Assembly: GCA_039621445.1 (NCBI GenBank)
Contig: CP154954.1
Location: 12,580,716 to 12,644,715 of the forward strand
Reading direction: 5' to 3'
Source: Euglena gracilis
Lineage: Eukaryota > Euglenida > Euglenophyceae > Euglenales
Length of the DNA: 64,000 bases
Part shown: positions 14,265 to 38,583 of the stretch, one piece after another
Numbering within the stretch: the stretch's first letter is position 1
Layout of the letters: each line of letters starts with the position of its first letter
Translations under genes and position numbers: made by a program
Notes under the pieces: model-generated
The model's input: only the letters and a program-made list of their open reading frames with translations
Told to the model about the DNA's origin: nothing
Database searches by the model: none

Positions 14265-14460
14265 AACCCAGAATTTTTTCTAGTTGTCGTGACGTGGGGG
14301 GTGGGCGGGTCCCCGGGTCGGCCCGAGTGGGTATCCCCAGAGGCAGGATTTTCTTCTATTTCAGCGTGAACCGCTGAAGAAAAATTTGGACCCCAAAATT
14401 GACCCCCCCCCCAAAAGTGGGTCCACCAACTCCCCCCTCCCCCCCCCCCAGGGGACCCCA
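14265..14460 (-). repeat. Interspersed repeat, relative of the 26407 and 29565 elements
   Basis: Shared blocks are the GGGTCGGCCCGAGTGGGTA segment, a TTTTCTTCTAT stretch, CAAAATTGACCCCC and AAAAGTGGGTCCACC. These occur in the same order at 29565-29776 and, more diverged, at 26470-26620. Neither end nor a target duplication could be fixed for this copy. Confidence 0.5.
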
Positions 14461-15084
14461 GTGGTTGGGTCTGGACGCACCCCAGGTGCTCTCTCCCCCC
14501 AACAGACGCGGGACATTTGTTCAATTTCGTTCAATCCAAGCGGTCCTATTGGCTGGCTCCCGTTCAGCCACGTCCACTCCCTTCGGCAGCGCCGGCCCTC
14601 TGGCGGACCACCACTGACCCTTTGGCTGCCATAGGCAGCCACTCCCGGACGAACGCTTTCCTGAAACCAGGAGGGGGGAGTGTCTGCCCAAGCCTGGTCA
14701 CGTAGTTGCCAACGGCGATGAGGGAAATGAAAATTTATAAAATAAAATAAAATGATTTTATTTTTATTGATTATTTTGATTGATTTTATTGAAGCGTGTA
14801 ATGTCTTTCAAGGGGAACCGCGGCAATTTGTGTTCTGGAGGCTCTTTCGTCAACTTTTCATCATTGGTTAGGCACCTCAGGAAAGCCTTCCCGGATGCCT
14901 AGAACACCTCCGACTGCTGTGTGGACCAGCGGGTTGTCGCATTTTCGGGCATGCCCGTCTGCTACAACAGCAACCATCTTTATTTTATGATTTTTACTTT
15001 GTATGCTTTTCACATTCTGCATTTTTTTTTGCATGTGACGGCACCCATCAACAGAGTTCACCCAACACAGTTCACAACAGTGTT

Positions 15085-15385
15085 TACCCATGGAATCCTT
15101 GCCTTACACACACGTAGGGATTTTGTTATTGATGGCGGGCTGTGCGAGGGAGGGCGACTGCCCCCCCCCCCCCACCAGGAGGCCGTTGGCCGACTAATTT
15201 CATTTGAGTTTTGGTCTGGGTCACGGTGCACCGCTGGTTTTGCCATTTTTCAATTATTTTTTAAATATGGGACGTTTTTTGAGAGTTTCTAGGTCATCCT
15301 GGAGCACTTCCATCAATTTGAAACCAAATTCAATTTGAGGGCGGGCGGGCTTAATTTTTAATTTCAAAGAAGGGGGTATTGTACA
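15085..15385 (+). repeat. Interspersed repeat, pair with 36085-36327
   Basis: The sequence from CCTTGCCTTACACACA through a C run, AGGAGGCCGTTGGCCGACTAA, ATATGGGACG-TTTTT, GAGAGTTTC and CAATTTGAGGGCGG-GCTTAA matches 36085-36327 block by block. It has no coding potential. It is probably an old copy of a non-autonomous element. Confidence 0.65.
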
Positions 15386-17243
15386 ATGTGGTACAGTGTT
15401 TTTTTGGATGAAAAGTATTTGCATGTACAGTATAATATTGATCGAGCAAAGGAAGCAATGAGAAATAGTGTGTAATGAATACATTTTTCCTAAAGCACTC
15501 ATTGCACATTTGACGTCTGGCAGAGAAGTGTACATCCCAGGGGATGTACAAAGAATTTATTTCCGATTTACATTTTTGAATTTTTTTGCATTTTTGTGGT
15601 AATTTGTTTTGGCATCAAGAGCCCCTCTTCTTCAACTTATGCAAATGTTGCCTAAAATCTTCCACGTGCTAACGTTCATATGGGCATGCCGCCAGCCCCT
15701 GCCATCACAGCATTGGTCGCGCGAAAGCAGCGCCAGTCAGGGGTTTACTCAACGACCCCGGGAGTGTTCCTGTGGATTGTACCCCCAAAATGTGGTCGCA
15801 GACGGTCAAGCAATGTATGTCAGTGAAGGTTGTGCACGTTTCCGCCTCAAAATGTTTTTGGATAAGAAACCCAATCCACCTGGATTCGGGCTCTTTTTGG
15901 CGCCAGCCAGGCCTCGCCCGGGCTGCCAACTGGGACAAGTCGGCGGGCCAACTGCCAAGTTTGCATGTTAATAATTGCGAGGCTAAATTCCTAAAGCCTA
16001 GAGGGGGGGGCAAGGTCAAAAGCTGGGGGGCTAAGTTTGTATGCAATGAGCAGGCGGGCCAAGCGCCTGGCGTTTGGCACTTCGCTCCGCCAGACTGGGC
16101 TAAAGTCACCCTTGCTTTGTATCAACAGACACGTGCTCTCTGAAACCCAATGGCTGGTGGGGGGGTCGACCCCCCCACCTGTCCTTGTGGGGAGGGAGGC
16201 CCTGGTGGGGAGCCCGCCCCCCCATGGCACTGCGTGGGCACTGCGTGGCACTGTAAGGCCCCACTAGGCAGAACCACGCTTTCCGCATGTTTCAGAAAGG
16301 CGGATTTCCACCTTCCGAAAATTTCAAAATGTTAAAGGGGATGCCCACCCCGCAGTGCCGGAATTGCATGGAACTTCAGCCCGTTTTATCCGCATGCGAG
16401 CACCTTGAATGATTTACCGCATTTTTTTGGCCACTGCTCGATACTTCCAGCCAGAAGTGGTCAAATTGGCCCAAGGAGGCAAAAAGTCGCACAAAACGAC
16501 CAGAGTCAGTGAGCCAATGAGGCAAAAACAAGTTGTTTAACGGCCTGCAGTGCCGCGCAGTGCCATGTAATGCCACGCAGTGCCATGCAGTGCCACGCAG
16601 TGCCCACACATTGCACTAATTTGTGGGCATTTTCCTTGCACACAAATTTAATTTTTCCTTGTCCAGGTTCTGCAGTGGGTGGGACCCGGCCTTCTCGTAC
16701 AGCCTATCCCCCCCCCCGGGTGTGGGGTAGGGGTAAGAAACCCCTGTCCCCACGTCCGCTACTGGACTCTGGCCAATCCCTCGCCAGGGGGTGGCTATTT
16801 TTGTCTGGTACATCATGTTTTGTTTTGTCATGTTTTCACATGGCCATCCATCCTCGGGAAAAATTCCTGGACTTTTTCAGTGGGTGGGCAAGACTGTTTG
16901 ATTTCTCAGGTGGTGTTGATGGGATTAATTTACTTGAAATTTCTTGCTTGTTACTGAGACGTAAGTGTGGACAATACATCCCCACTTTTTTGAAAAGATG
17001 TTTTTGTGACTTTCTCGAAGTTTCTGGGGGTTTTTATGCATTAATTTTTGCTGTTGCTTTTCTCGGAGAATATGCATGTAAATTTATGCTGCAAAGAAGA
17101 AATGAAGCCCATTCCAAAAAAAAATGCCAAAATGCACCCGCTTTCAAAGTTTATGCAAATTTTTTTTCTGCCTCCGGTGTAGGTGTGAGCTGTCCTGATA
17201 CCCCTTAAGGTCCTTGTCTTTGGCCACAATATATAAGCATCCA

Positions 17244-17474
17244 CATATTCTAAATGCCCCTTCCGAGGGGGGGCATTTAGAGTTTGCAGGGGGTCAAAAT
17301 AGTCTTTTTGTGTTAATGATGGAATAGGGTTAGGTGCGCGACTTAGGGTGTTAGGTGTACAAGTTAGGCCTAACCCTAACCTAAGTTGCGCACCTAACCC
17401 TATTCCATCATTAACACAAAAAAGAGTTAACTGCCGACACTCTAAATGCCCTCCGGGGGGGCATTTAGAATATG
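17244..17474. mobile_element. Foldback element, nearly perfect 230-bp hairpin
   Basis: The left arm starts CATATTCTAAATGCCC and carries TTGTGTTAATGATGGAATAG then GGTTAGGTGCGCGACTTAGG. The right arm is its reverse complement in the same order, ending GGGCATTTAGAATATG. A short loop holds TTAGGCCTAACCCTAACC, so the centre is itself palindromic and has CCCTAA units. No clear target duplication is visible (AGCATCCA against GCTGCCAT). Confidence 0.8.
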
Positions 17475-18499
17475 GCTGCCATATATATTATATGTGTGTA
17501 TACATGTAATTTTAAATTGACATATAAGCATAAACATTTAAATTCCCCTTATCTTCTCTGTCCCCTTGCTTTGCAGTCGACCACGGAGAGTTCCACTGCG
17601 CATATTATACCGCTGAGAGAACGTCCCTCAATCATTTCCCAGTTATCTGGCTCTTGTTTTGGCTTCATCCCTCTTCGCTTTGATCTGCAAAAGCATTTTT
17701 CCCCACCTTGAGGAGCTTTGTGAAGCCGTAGGGGGGGAACTTCCTGTTGCACAGAAACAGGTTTGCAAAGACTTTTTTAACTGGAATATTTAATTTCGTA
17801 TGGGAAAAGACTTCAACGTAAAATATTTCACAAATGTCATTCTGCAATTATGATATGAAGGCCCCATTTGAACCAAATTTTTTACCTCACTGGTTAATAC
17901 CTTGTTCCATAAGATGCTCCAGAGAAGTGCCACTTTAACAAAATCAACAAAAACGAAGAGTGCACCACAACAAGGGCAGCCAAATCAATGCGCTCCGGCT
18001 CTGAATGCAAGCTTTGTTGGACGTGCAGGAGCTTTCACTCCTCCCCTGGAATTAGGGAGGGCGGACGTTCCGATACCCACCAATATTGTTGTACATTAGT
18101 TGACGACTTTCCTGAGTTTTTGTTTGTGTTTGTGCTTGTGCGCGAAAGATCAAGGATCATCTTGCTGATTTGTCAGCTCTGTTTATTTGTTTTATGGGTA
18201 CATGGGTGTGCAGATAAATGATATCAGTCAATAATCATTCACAGTTCGCTGATTACAATTGCACAAGTCACTGTTACAATTGCAGATTTGTTGTAATTTT
18301 TTTTTTCACAGCAAGTGTGTTGTAGAAATTTCATTGTATTTTTACCTGAGCCGTGAAGTACTACTCACTCACAGGTCTCAAAGAACATGTATTCTTTCTT
18401 TGTTGTGTTTCTTTGTTATGTGAAGAAAATCGGGGGTTTCAAAACTGTACCCAGCTTCCAATTTTTATTGAGGGCCACCCATTGCCTTTGCCAGCCTTG

Positions 18500-18832
18500 A
18501 CAGAAAGGGTTCGCAGTATCCCCCCCCCCCTGGCTGGACTGCAGCTGGTCCAAATTTGTCCAGTGGCATTTTAAGTGGACCCCGGAGGGGGGGATCCGCT
18601 GGCAGGGCTAGCTAGTGAAAGTTTTTGTTACAGTTGCTGGCGCGAAGTGCCGAAAAGAATTTTGGGACCCCCAAAACTGGCCAAATGCCCACAATTGGCC
18701 ATTTTTAGGATTTTTTTGGAACAAAGTCTGCCAAAAACCCGTTAAAATCTCATTTCTACCTCGGGGCACAGCACCAGAGGGATTTTTTTTTTCAGTCGGA
18801 GGAACCCCTGGACCCCCCCCCCCCTGGAACCG
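18500..18832 (+). repeat. Family-1-related repeat, ends lost
   Basis: The interior matches the family-1 MITEs: GGGTTCGCAGTA, then a C run, CTGGACTGCAGCTGGTCCAAATTTG, GGCGCGAAGTGCCGAAAA, GGACCCCCAAAACTGGCC, GGATTTTTTTGGAACAAA, CCAAAAACCCGTTAAAA and CAGTCGGAGGAACCCCTGGACC. I could not fix the inverted ends or a target duplication. Confidence 0.6.
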
Positions 18833-19345
18833 GGGCGACAGCGATCGCACACCAATCAAGGATGGATATTGGATATCGGCCCATATCGGGTTTATCGAAT
18901 ATCTTGAATTTATCGGAGTTTATCCGAAAAAAACATCGTGAAATATCGGCTTTATTGGGGGGGGTATTTTTTTGTTGTATTTTGGGTGATTTTGGTATTC
19001 TCCAAATCACGAAACTGAGGATATCGGGGCACAAAAGGATCATATCGGTTTTATCGACTTTTATCGACAATATCGGGGTGCCAATCTATCCAAATTTATC
19101 GAGACTGCCCCAAAAACCAATATCAAGATCCATCCTTGCACCAATCAAGCCAGGAAGCGGACCTGTCGGGTGATCACCTGCGCATGGTGGATCTTCAACC
19201 TGCCCCATGAAGTTGGCCGCGACCACTCTGGATTGTGTCAATTTGTTTGGTTTTATTCATGCGACGGGCGGTCCAACGGGAGTCGCTGCCCTCGTTCTCC
19301 CCAGCCATGCCCTGAGCCCTGTGCCCGTTGCCGCTCCCCATCCCC

Positions 19346-32714
<13,369 letters not shown>

Positions 32715-33162
32715 CTGGCGAACCCCACCCCCCACTCCCAACCTTCAATGTTGCACCCTCTCCTCAACCCGGCCTCCTCGCGTACCCCCTATCCAACCAC
32801 ACTGCCGGTCGTGTGCGGACAGTTGACCCTCGAATGAGCTCTGCCTGCGACTACCCATTGAATTGTGCTTCAACAAGATAACGGTCCGACAGCCGCTAGA
32901 CCCGCACAGTTCCCTGCCAGAGTGTCCATAACCCAAATCCGGCCGACTTCCCATGCCGACTGCGAATTCCAGTCTGTGCTTGCCTCCGCAGCCTGCAACC
33001 TCAATCTCTTGGATGTTTATTAAGGGTGGCCTTGGTGTGGGCTGATGGGTTTCTCAACCTGCATGGAGTGGTGGAGCCAGACCTGGAAGCGCCCCATCAC
33101 GCCAACCACTCAGCAGAAGCACACTCTCTTTTATTTTGTTACGTTTGTGTTATGCAATTTTT

Positions 33163-33168
33163 GCAGCG
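33163..33168 (+). promoter_or_regulatory. Probable spliced-leader acceptor of the Rab gene
   Basis: The run TATGCAATTTTTGCAG ends two bases before the ATG at 33169. In euglenids a trans-spliced leader is typically added at such an AG close to the start codon, which would explain the almost absent 5' leader. A 5'-UTR cis intron is the alternative. Confidence 0.5.
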
Positions 33169-36100
33169 ATGTCGGACCACTACAAGATCTGCCTGCTCGG
33201 AGAGGGCCGAGTGGGTAAAACTTCCCTCGTCCGCCGGTACACCGTGGATGACTTTTCTGAAAAGGAGCAAACCACAGTGCAGGTTTGTGTTTTGTTTTTC
33301 CCGCCTGTTTCTTTTGTGAGGCCCCTGTACGTTTCTGTTCCATGTGCAGAACAAGAAATGCACACTGGAATGTTTGAGTTTTTTTCAATCATCCGGTGCA
33401 GGTGTTTATTTGTGCGACATATTGCCCTTTATTTGCACGACAAGTCTTTTGGCCATTTGAAAATTTTGGTTTTTTTTTACATATCTTCAGCCAGAAAAAC
33501 GTATAGAAAAAAAACGCTTCGCAGCCTCTTGTAAAGCAATCTTTCCATCTGTGTGTAATTCTGAGTCTTTTTTTTTGCCATTCTTCAACTCTTTGCCTAG
33601 CACTCTGCCCCAATCGTCTCTGGTTGGGCCCCGTAGGCCAACATGTACTCCAAGAAGCGGCTGCAGATCGAGGACCAGGTAGTCACCATCGCTATCTGGG
33701 ACACCGCTGGCCAGGAACAGGGCTGTGCGGGAATGAATGCCCGAAACCCCAATGGGTGACGATGGTCGATCGCCGCCACGAAGCACCGATAAAAGGATGG
33801 GGCGTGATGGGGCGTGATTGGGCGTAACTGGGTTTGGGACTCTGGATGACCACCCGCGCGGCCCTGGCCAAGAGCGGTTCCACGCCCTCGGGCCCATCTA
33901 CTACCGCGACGCCAACGGTATTCTCCGCCCCCGTCCCCACTCCCGCCCCACCCTCTTCACCCAGGGGGGCTTCTCACGCCATCTTCTTCTTTTTCCATTT
34001 CATCTTCTCGGGCTCCATTTCTATTCCAATGCACATCGGTTCCGCATTGTGTTGCGTTGTGTTCGTTGCGACTCCCTGAGTGTCCGCCCCACCAGGCGCG
34101 TTGCTCGTGTACGACATCACCGACGCTGAGATCAGGCCTCTCCTTCCTTGTTCCCGGACCACCCCCGGCTTCTTGCTCGCCGCTCCTGTCGCCAGCACTT
34201 TTCCTGTGTTTTGTACTAGCTGTTGTTCACACACGGCTTCCGATCAGGCATTTGCTTAAGGGATTGCAGTACCCCCCCCGGGGGGGGGGCAGCTAGTCCA
34301 AATTTGGCTTTCTAGCAGACCCCCCCCGGGGGGGTCTGCTAGCAGGGCCAGCTAGTGGAATTTTTTTTCCCCAGTGACCGGCGCGAAGCGCCGAAAATTT
34401 TTTTCGGACCCCCAAAAATGGCCCAAAATGCCCGTTTTTGGCCATTTTTGGGAATTTTTGGAACAAAATCAGCCAAAAACCTATTAAACCTCATTTTCCC
34501 TTCCGCGCGCAGCGTTGGGGTAAATTTTTTTTCCAGTCCGGGGCACCCCCGGACACCCCCCCCGTGGTCCTTAAGCAAATGCCTCCTTCCGATCCCCCCT
34601 CTCTGGTTCAAGGCTCAGGTTGTCTTTGTGCCCTCGAGAGAACTGACACCATTCATTTTTATTTGATCCTCTTTATTATTCGTTTCCGCCAGCTATTTCC
34701 ATCTACGCTGCTGGAACAAGGGTGGGAAGCACTAGTGCATATGCGTAGAACAGTAGTAGTGGCAACTTTTTTTTTTCATGGTTCATTGTTGTTCCTGATG
34801 TGATGTTGTTGCCCTGAATTTTGGCGCCTTGGTGATATGGTGAAGCCTGGTTCTCACGTTCGAGCGGGTGAAGCATTGGATTAAGGAGCTGAAGTCGGTG
34901 GTCGGGGACGACATCGAGTACAGGCTGTCTTTTTTCCTTTATCAAAATGAACCCCCGGACAATAACCACAACCCTCCCTCCGAGTGGCCCTGATGAGCAC
35001 TCCTGAACCCAGACAGATAATATTGTCTTTCTTTTTGTTGTCTGGTTTCCAAAAATGAAAATGGAGGGGTTTCTGGAGGAAATGGGATTTTTTGCAGGCA
35101 GGCTTCAGGTTAAGGGTTTGCAGTACCCCTCGGTGGGGGGATCAAATATTTTTTGGCACATTTTGTTCCAAAAAAAATGGCCGAAATGGGCATTTTTGGC
35201 CAGTTTTGGGGGTCCAAAAATTATTTTCGGTGGTTCTCGCTGGTCACTTGAAGAATATTTTCTATTAGCTAGCCCTGCCAGCGGACCCCCCTTCCCTAGG
35301 ATTTCCATTAGTCAGTAGTCCAAATTTGGACTAGTTCCGAGGTGGAAGTGAGTAGAATCCCCATTCTTCCTTAAAGACCCCAGGAGTCAATGGCTAGCCA
35401 TTTTGCTGACACTGGAAAATAGCCACTAGCTGGACCCCCCCCCATGTCCCATGTCCTCGGGAGGTCGCAGGGTGGGGTTTCTTCTCTGGTATGGGCGGAA
35501 TGATTGGATCCGCCATCAGAAGCCCTCAGCTTCCGATTCCAGTCGGAAATTTCAGTGCAGACCACCTCCACGTGCAGCGCCGGAGAAATATTTTTCCCGT
35601 TGGGCTGCCCCCCTGCCCCCCCCCTCCCCGCTGATTTTAGAAAGCTGGGATCAACCGGACGTCGAGAAAGATAGAGGCATGTTGATGCCTTGCAGTTTCC
35701 GAGCCGGCCCCGGGCGGATAATTGGCTATGACGATCCTGGAGGTCGTAACGACCTAGGTCGGCCCGACCATTGGTCGGCCCGACCATGGTCGGCCCGACC
35801 TAGGTCGGGCCGACCACTGGAGGTCGGGCCGACTAGCCAATTAACCGCATTACCCCCCCCTTTTTCAAAATTTTCAAAGGATTTTTGACTATAGGTCGGT
35901 ATAGGTCGGGCAGACCATGGTCGGCCCGACCTGTTTGTTACCGACCATTATGGTCGGTAGAAACGACCTCCATGGTTTTCCATTTCAGAAGCATAAAAAC
36001 CCTTGGCCAAACCCTGTGGAACATACAGATGGGCTATTTTACCTACCTGGGGGCACACAAAAGGAGTTTGTTGGGGGGCGCGTTTTGGCCATCCTTGCCT

Positions 36101-38583
36101 TGCACACACAAGGGGATTTTGTTATTTTAGGCGGGGTGGCCAGGGGGGCGGCAGCCCCCCCCCCCCCCGGAGGAGGCCGTAGGCCGACTAAGTTCGCGTT
36201 TTCTTTTTTTTTCATATGGGATGCTTTTTGACAGTTTCAAGGTGTGTTTCCATCCTTTTTGAGTCAAATTTGCCGAATCAAATTTTGAGGGGGGGGGGCT
36301 TAAATTTCCAAAAAAGGGGGGGTAATGCGGATGATTGGAGGTCGGGCCGACCAGGTCGGCCCGACCTCCAATGGTCGATAGGCCATAGCCAATGGTCGGC
36401 CCGACCTAGGTCGGTCCGACCATGGTCGGTACGACCTCCGGGATCGTCATAGCCAATTATCCGCACGGAGCCTTCTGAGCCAATTTACAACATAAGGGGA
36501 TAGGTTATCTAACGAAATGCATCCAAGCCAAACAAACAACGTCTGGACAAATTTTACGTTATGCCGTTTTTTTTTGTCATCAGGCGAAGAAAGTGAGGTG
36601 GAAGCAAAAGAAGATGCCCAACGACCCAGAACAAATCCCCCTGAACCCGAGGAACAGGGTGACTCGCTGCTCGTGGGGTGGGGGGTCATTGACACTGCCG
36701 CACAAATTTCTTAAATATGACTTTGCCACTGTTGGAAAAAAATGGACATAAATTACATGTTCCCAAAAAAGGAGGCCAATGCCAATGGTTCGACTGTGGG
36801 GTTCGGTCCGTTGGGGTTATTTCCCCTCACCAGCCAACAAGTTTTTGCAAGCCTTTAACTTCAACCCCCATCTGTGCATTTCGACGGCGGATGGACTCCG
36901 CCGTGGGGAGTCCCATCTCGGGACTTCTGAAATCTCTTCTGGGTCAAAATGGCAGTGTGATCGAGGTGGTGGTCTGTGGCAACAAGTGCGACCTGGAGCG
37001 GCACCGGCAAGTGTCGCAGGAGGACGCCGTTGGGTATGGACCCCCCTTGCCCGTCAAACCCCCCCGGGTCCTGGGTTGTAGATGACCTAAGGTGGGGTTT
37101 TTTTTTGCATTTGGTCGTGCGACCACCGCCTGGTATGACCCCCCCCTCTGGCTGGGGGTTGGAGGAATCTGGTCGGTGGGGCGGATGGGCACCATCCCTC
37201 TCTCTTTGAATCACGGGACGTGCTCCACATTAATGCCGCGGTTCTGTCCCGGTGGAGCACTGCCAGTGGGCAAACACGAGCACTGCTTTTCACCAGAATA
37301 AGCGTTTATGTTGGGAGGGGGGAGGCAGAAGGCAACTCCAATGGTCCGGACGAAGCCAACCCTCGGGGTGCGAAGGGGGTCGGACCGGGTGGTTTCCCGC
37401 TGCAGGTACTGCAAGTCAGTGGGGGCGGAGCACTGCCTGACCTCCGCCAAGCTGAACAAGAACGTGGCGGAGGCGTTCGTGGCCCTGACCCGCAGTATGC
37501 CTTCGTAATTTCATACGAACGGCTCACGCGTGCATCCCATTTTAAACATCTGGCTGGCACTGCTTTTTTTTCTGCTTTTTTCAACGTTCATTATATTATC
37601 AGGGATCCCATCGTTTGTTTGCTCTTTAGAGAGCCATCTGGTTTTATTTTGGGGAGATAATTAAGTTATTTATATTGTTTTTTTTTCATTTTCATTTTTA
37701 TCCAGGCCATTAATTATGCAAAAATTCAATTTAATTTGAAATTCTAACTTCCTTCCCGTATATGCCTGCAATGGAACCCCTCAGGATTTTTGTTGGCCTG
37801 TTGCACCATCGATGGCCATTCGGCAGGAATGGTGGCAGTGCGGTCCCGGAAGGCCTCCATGACCCCACTCAGGCGGTGGTTTGGGGGAGATAGGGGAACA
37901 GGAGTCCATATGCTTCTAATCCTTCCCGTGTTCCGCTGCGTGTATGTGTACATGTTGTATGTATATATGGAAAAAGGTGTTCAAAGATGGCCAAAAAATG
38001 GTGTGTTTTGGGTGTTTTGGGCGTTCTTTTTTTTTGGGAGTTGTCAGATCTGAGATTGAGATCAATCTCAATCTTTTCAAAACTGTGTTTCGCGGGTCAT
38101 TATTTTTGGCAATCGCCCCATTTCGACCGAGCCCAGCCCAGCTCATATCAAGCTAGGGTCCAGCTCCTCCCCCTCCTCCTGGGGCGGGTTGGCCAGCCCA
38201 AAATTCTAGTCCTAGCCAGCATCCGCCCTGGGTCCTCAAGGACACGTGTGCATGCAACACCGTACGTATTGTATTACGAGTGCAAATATTTCATTCATAT
38301 ACAATATGCGTCTAATGTATGTGTATGTACACAGACATATACACACGGCGTATATCTATTTTCCTGTACTTCATTTGTGGATGCGAAACTGTTTGTGTGT
38401 TTCGTCTGTGGACACTACAAAGATCGTGGTTCACCACGCTAAATGAATGTCTGGTCCAAAGAGCCGCCTGGGACGTCGCGGGGCCTCGGCAGCGGCGTGT
38501 ACGGCCGGAAGGGGGCCGGCATCCGCATTGTGGACGACGAGCCCGTTGTGAAGAAGCAGGGCGGCTGCTGCTCCTACGCGTGA
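33169..38583 (+). CDS. Rab21-like small GTPase, 8 exons
   Basis: Exons 33169-33282, 33637-33714, 33872-33917, 34096-34129, 34855-34917, 36965-37033, 37406-37494 and 38459-38583 total 618 bases, 205 residues plus TGA. Seen motifs: P-loop GEGRVGKTS, switch II WDTAGQERFHALGPIYYRD (a Rab21 hallmark), LLVYDITDADTFERVKHW, NKxD as GNKCDLERHRQVS, TSAK, and a C-terminal IRIVDDEP plus GGCCSYA. The C-terminal Cys pair is the usual geranylgeranylation site. Rab21 proteins act on early endosomes and in integrin or receptor traffic; that function here is by family. It lacks the Gly/Ala-rich N-terminal extension of vertebrate Rab21. Introns 1, 3 and 6 are GT-AG, while 2, 4 and 5 are nonconventional. Intron 7 begins GTATGC, and its 3' border is either CTGGTCCA before AAGAG or an ordinary AAAG three bases later. 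Confidence 0.9.
33715..33871 (+). other. Short nonconventional intron in the Rab gene
   Basis: This 157-base intron starts GAACAG and ends CTGGCCAA, so CAG and CTG fall at the expected positions. The element ends are a good inverted repeat: CAGGGCTGTGCGGG on the left against CAGGGCCGCGCGGG read from the right, 12 of 14. Flanking octamers GCCAGGAA and GCCAAGAG agree at 6 of 8. Splicing joins WDTAGQ to ERFHALG, a junction fixed by strong Rab conservation. Confidence 0.85.
34130..34854 (+). other. Nonconventional intron containing a younger MITE
   Basis: It starts GATCAG and ends CTGGTTCT, with inverted ends CAGGCCTCTCC and CAGGCTTCACC. Splicing joins ITDA-D-TFERVKHW in frame, as in other Rab21 proteins. 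A complete family-1 MITE with its own duplication (34245-34585) lies inside, so one element has inserted into an existing intron. Confidence 0.8.
34245..34585 (+). mobile_element. MITE, family 1, perfect 8-bp duplication
   Basis: CTTCCGAT occurs at 34237-34244 and 34586-34593. The element starts CAGGCATTTGCTTAAGG and ends CCTTAAGCAAATGCCTC, one mismatch from the 23371 copy. Interiors align over most of their length, including GGCGCGAAGCGCCGAAAA, GGAATTTTTGGAACAAAATC and AGCCAAAAACCTATTAAA. Confidence 0.9.
35714..36464. mobile_element. Composite palindromic element with long inverted ends
   Basis: The outer ends are GCGGATAATTGGCTATGACG and its exact reverse complement at 36445-36464; similarity continues inward through GAGGTCGTA. 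Each end is itself a palindromic unit of about 135 bases rich in GGTCGGCCCGACC (35714-35846 and 36328-36464). Between them lie TTACCCCCCC / GGGGGGGTAA inverted borders and the interspersed repeat 36085-36327. No target duplication is clear. Confidence 0.75.
36085..36327 (+). repeat. Interspersed repeat, pair with 15085-15385
   Basis: Shared blocks in order are CCTTGCCTTGCACACACA, GGGGATTTTGTTATT, a C run, GGAGGCCGTAGGCCGACTAA, ATATGGGATGCTTTTTGA and CAAATTTTGAGGGGGG-GCTTAA. It sits inside the composite palindromic element. Confidence 0.65.

Larger units (their letters stand above)
12039..19345. other. No confident gene; repeats and non-coding DNA
   Basis: No open segment here matches a known family. 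At 12820-13500 several GC-rich frames are open for 90-280 codons on both strands, without conserved motifs. At 16540-16610 a GCAGTGCCA(C/T) short tandem repeat is present. At 18880-19130 ATATCGG/TTTATCGA motifs recur many times as a diverged short repeat. The named repeats inside this span are listed separately. Confidence 0.4.
34918..36964 (+). other. 2-kb nonconventional intron with decayed CTG end
   Basis: ATCGAGTA (34913-34920) and ATCGAGGT (36960-36967) are 6 of 8 identical and flank a sequence that starts CAGGCTGTC and ends GGCAGTG. Applying the same 3-plus-5 border rule joins VGDDIE to VVVCGNKCDL exactly as in Rab proteins, with no extra residues. The right-hand CTG is GTG here. The intron hosts the palindromic element 35714-36464. 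Confidence 0.7.

Noticed and set aside
17340-17400. CCCTAA units considered as an internal telomere repeat
   Set aside because: Only two or three imperfect units occur, in the loop of a hairpin element.
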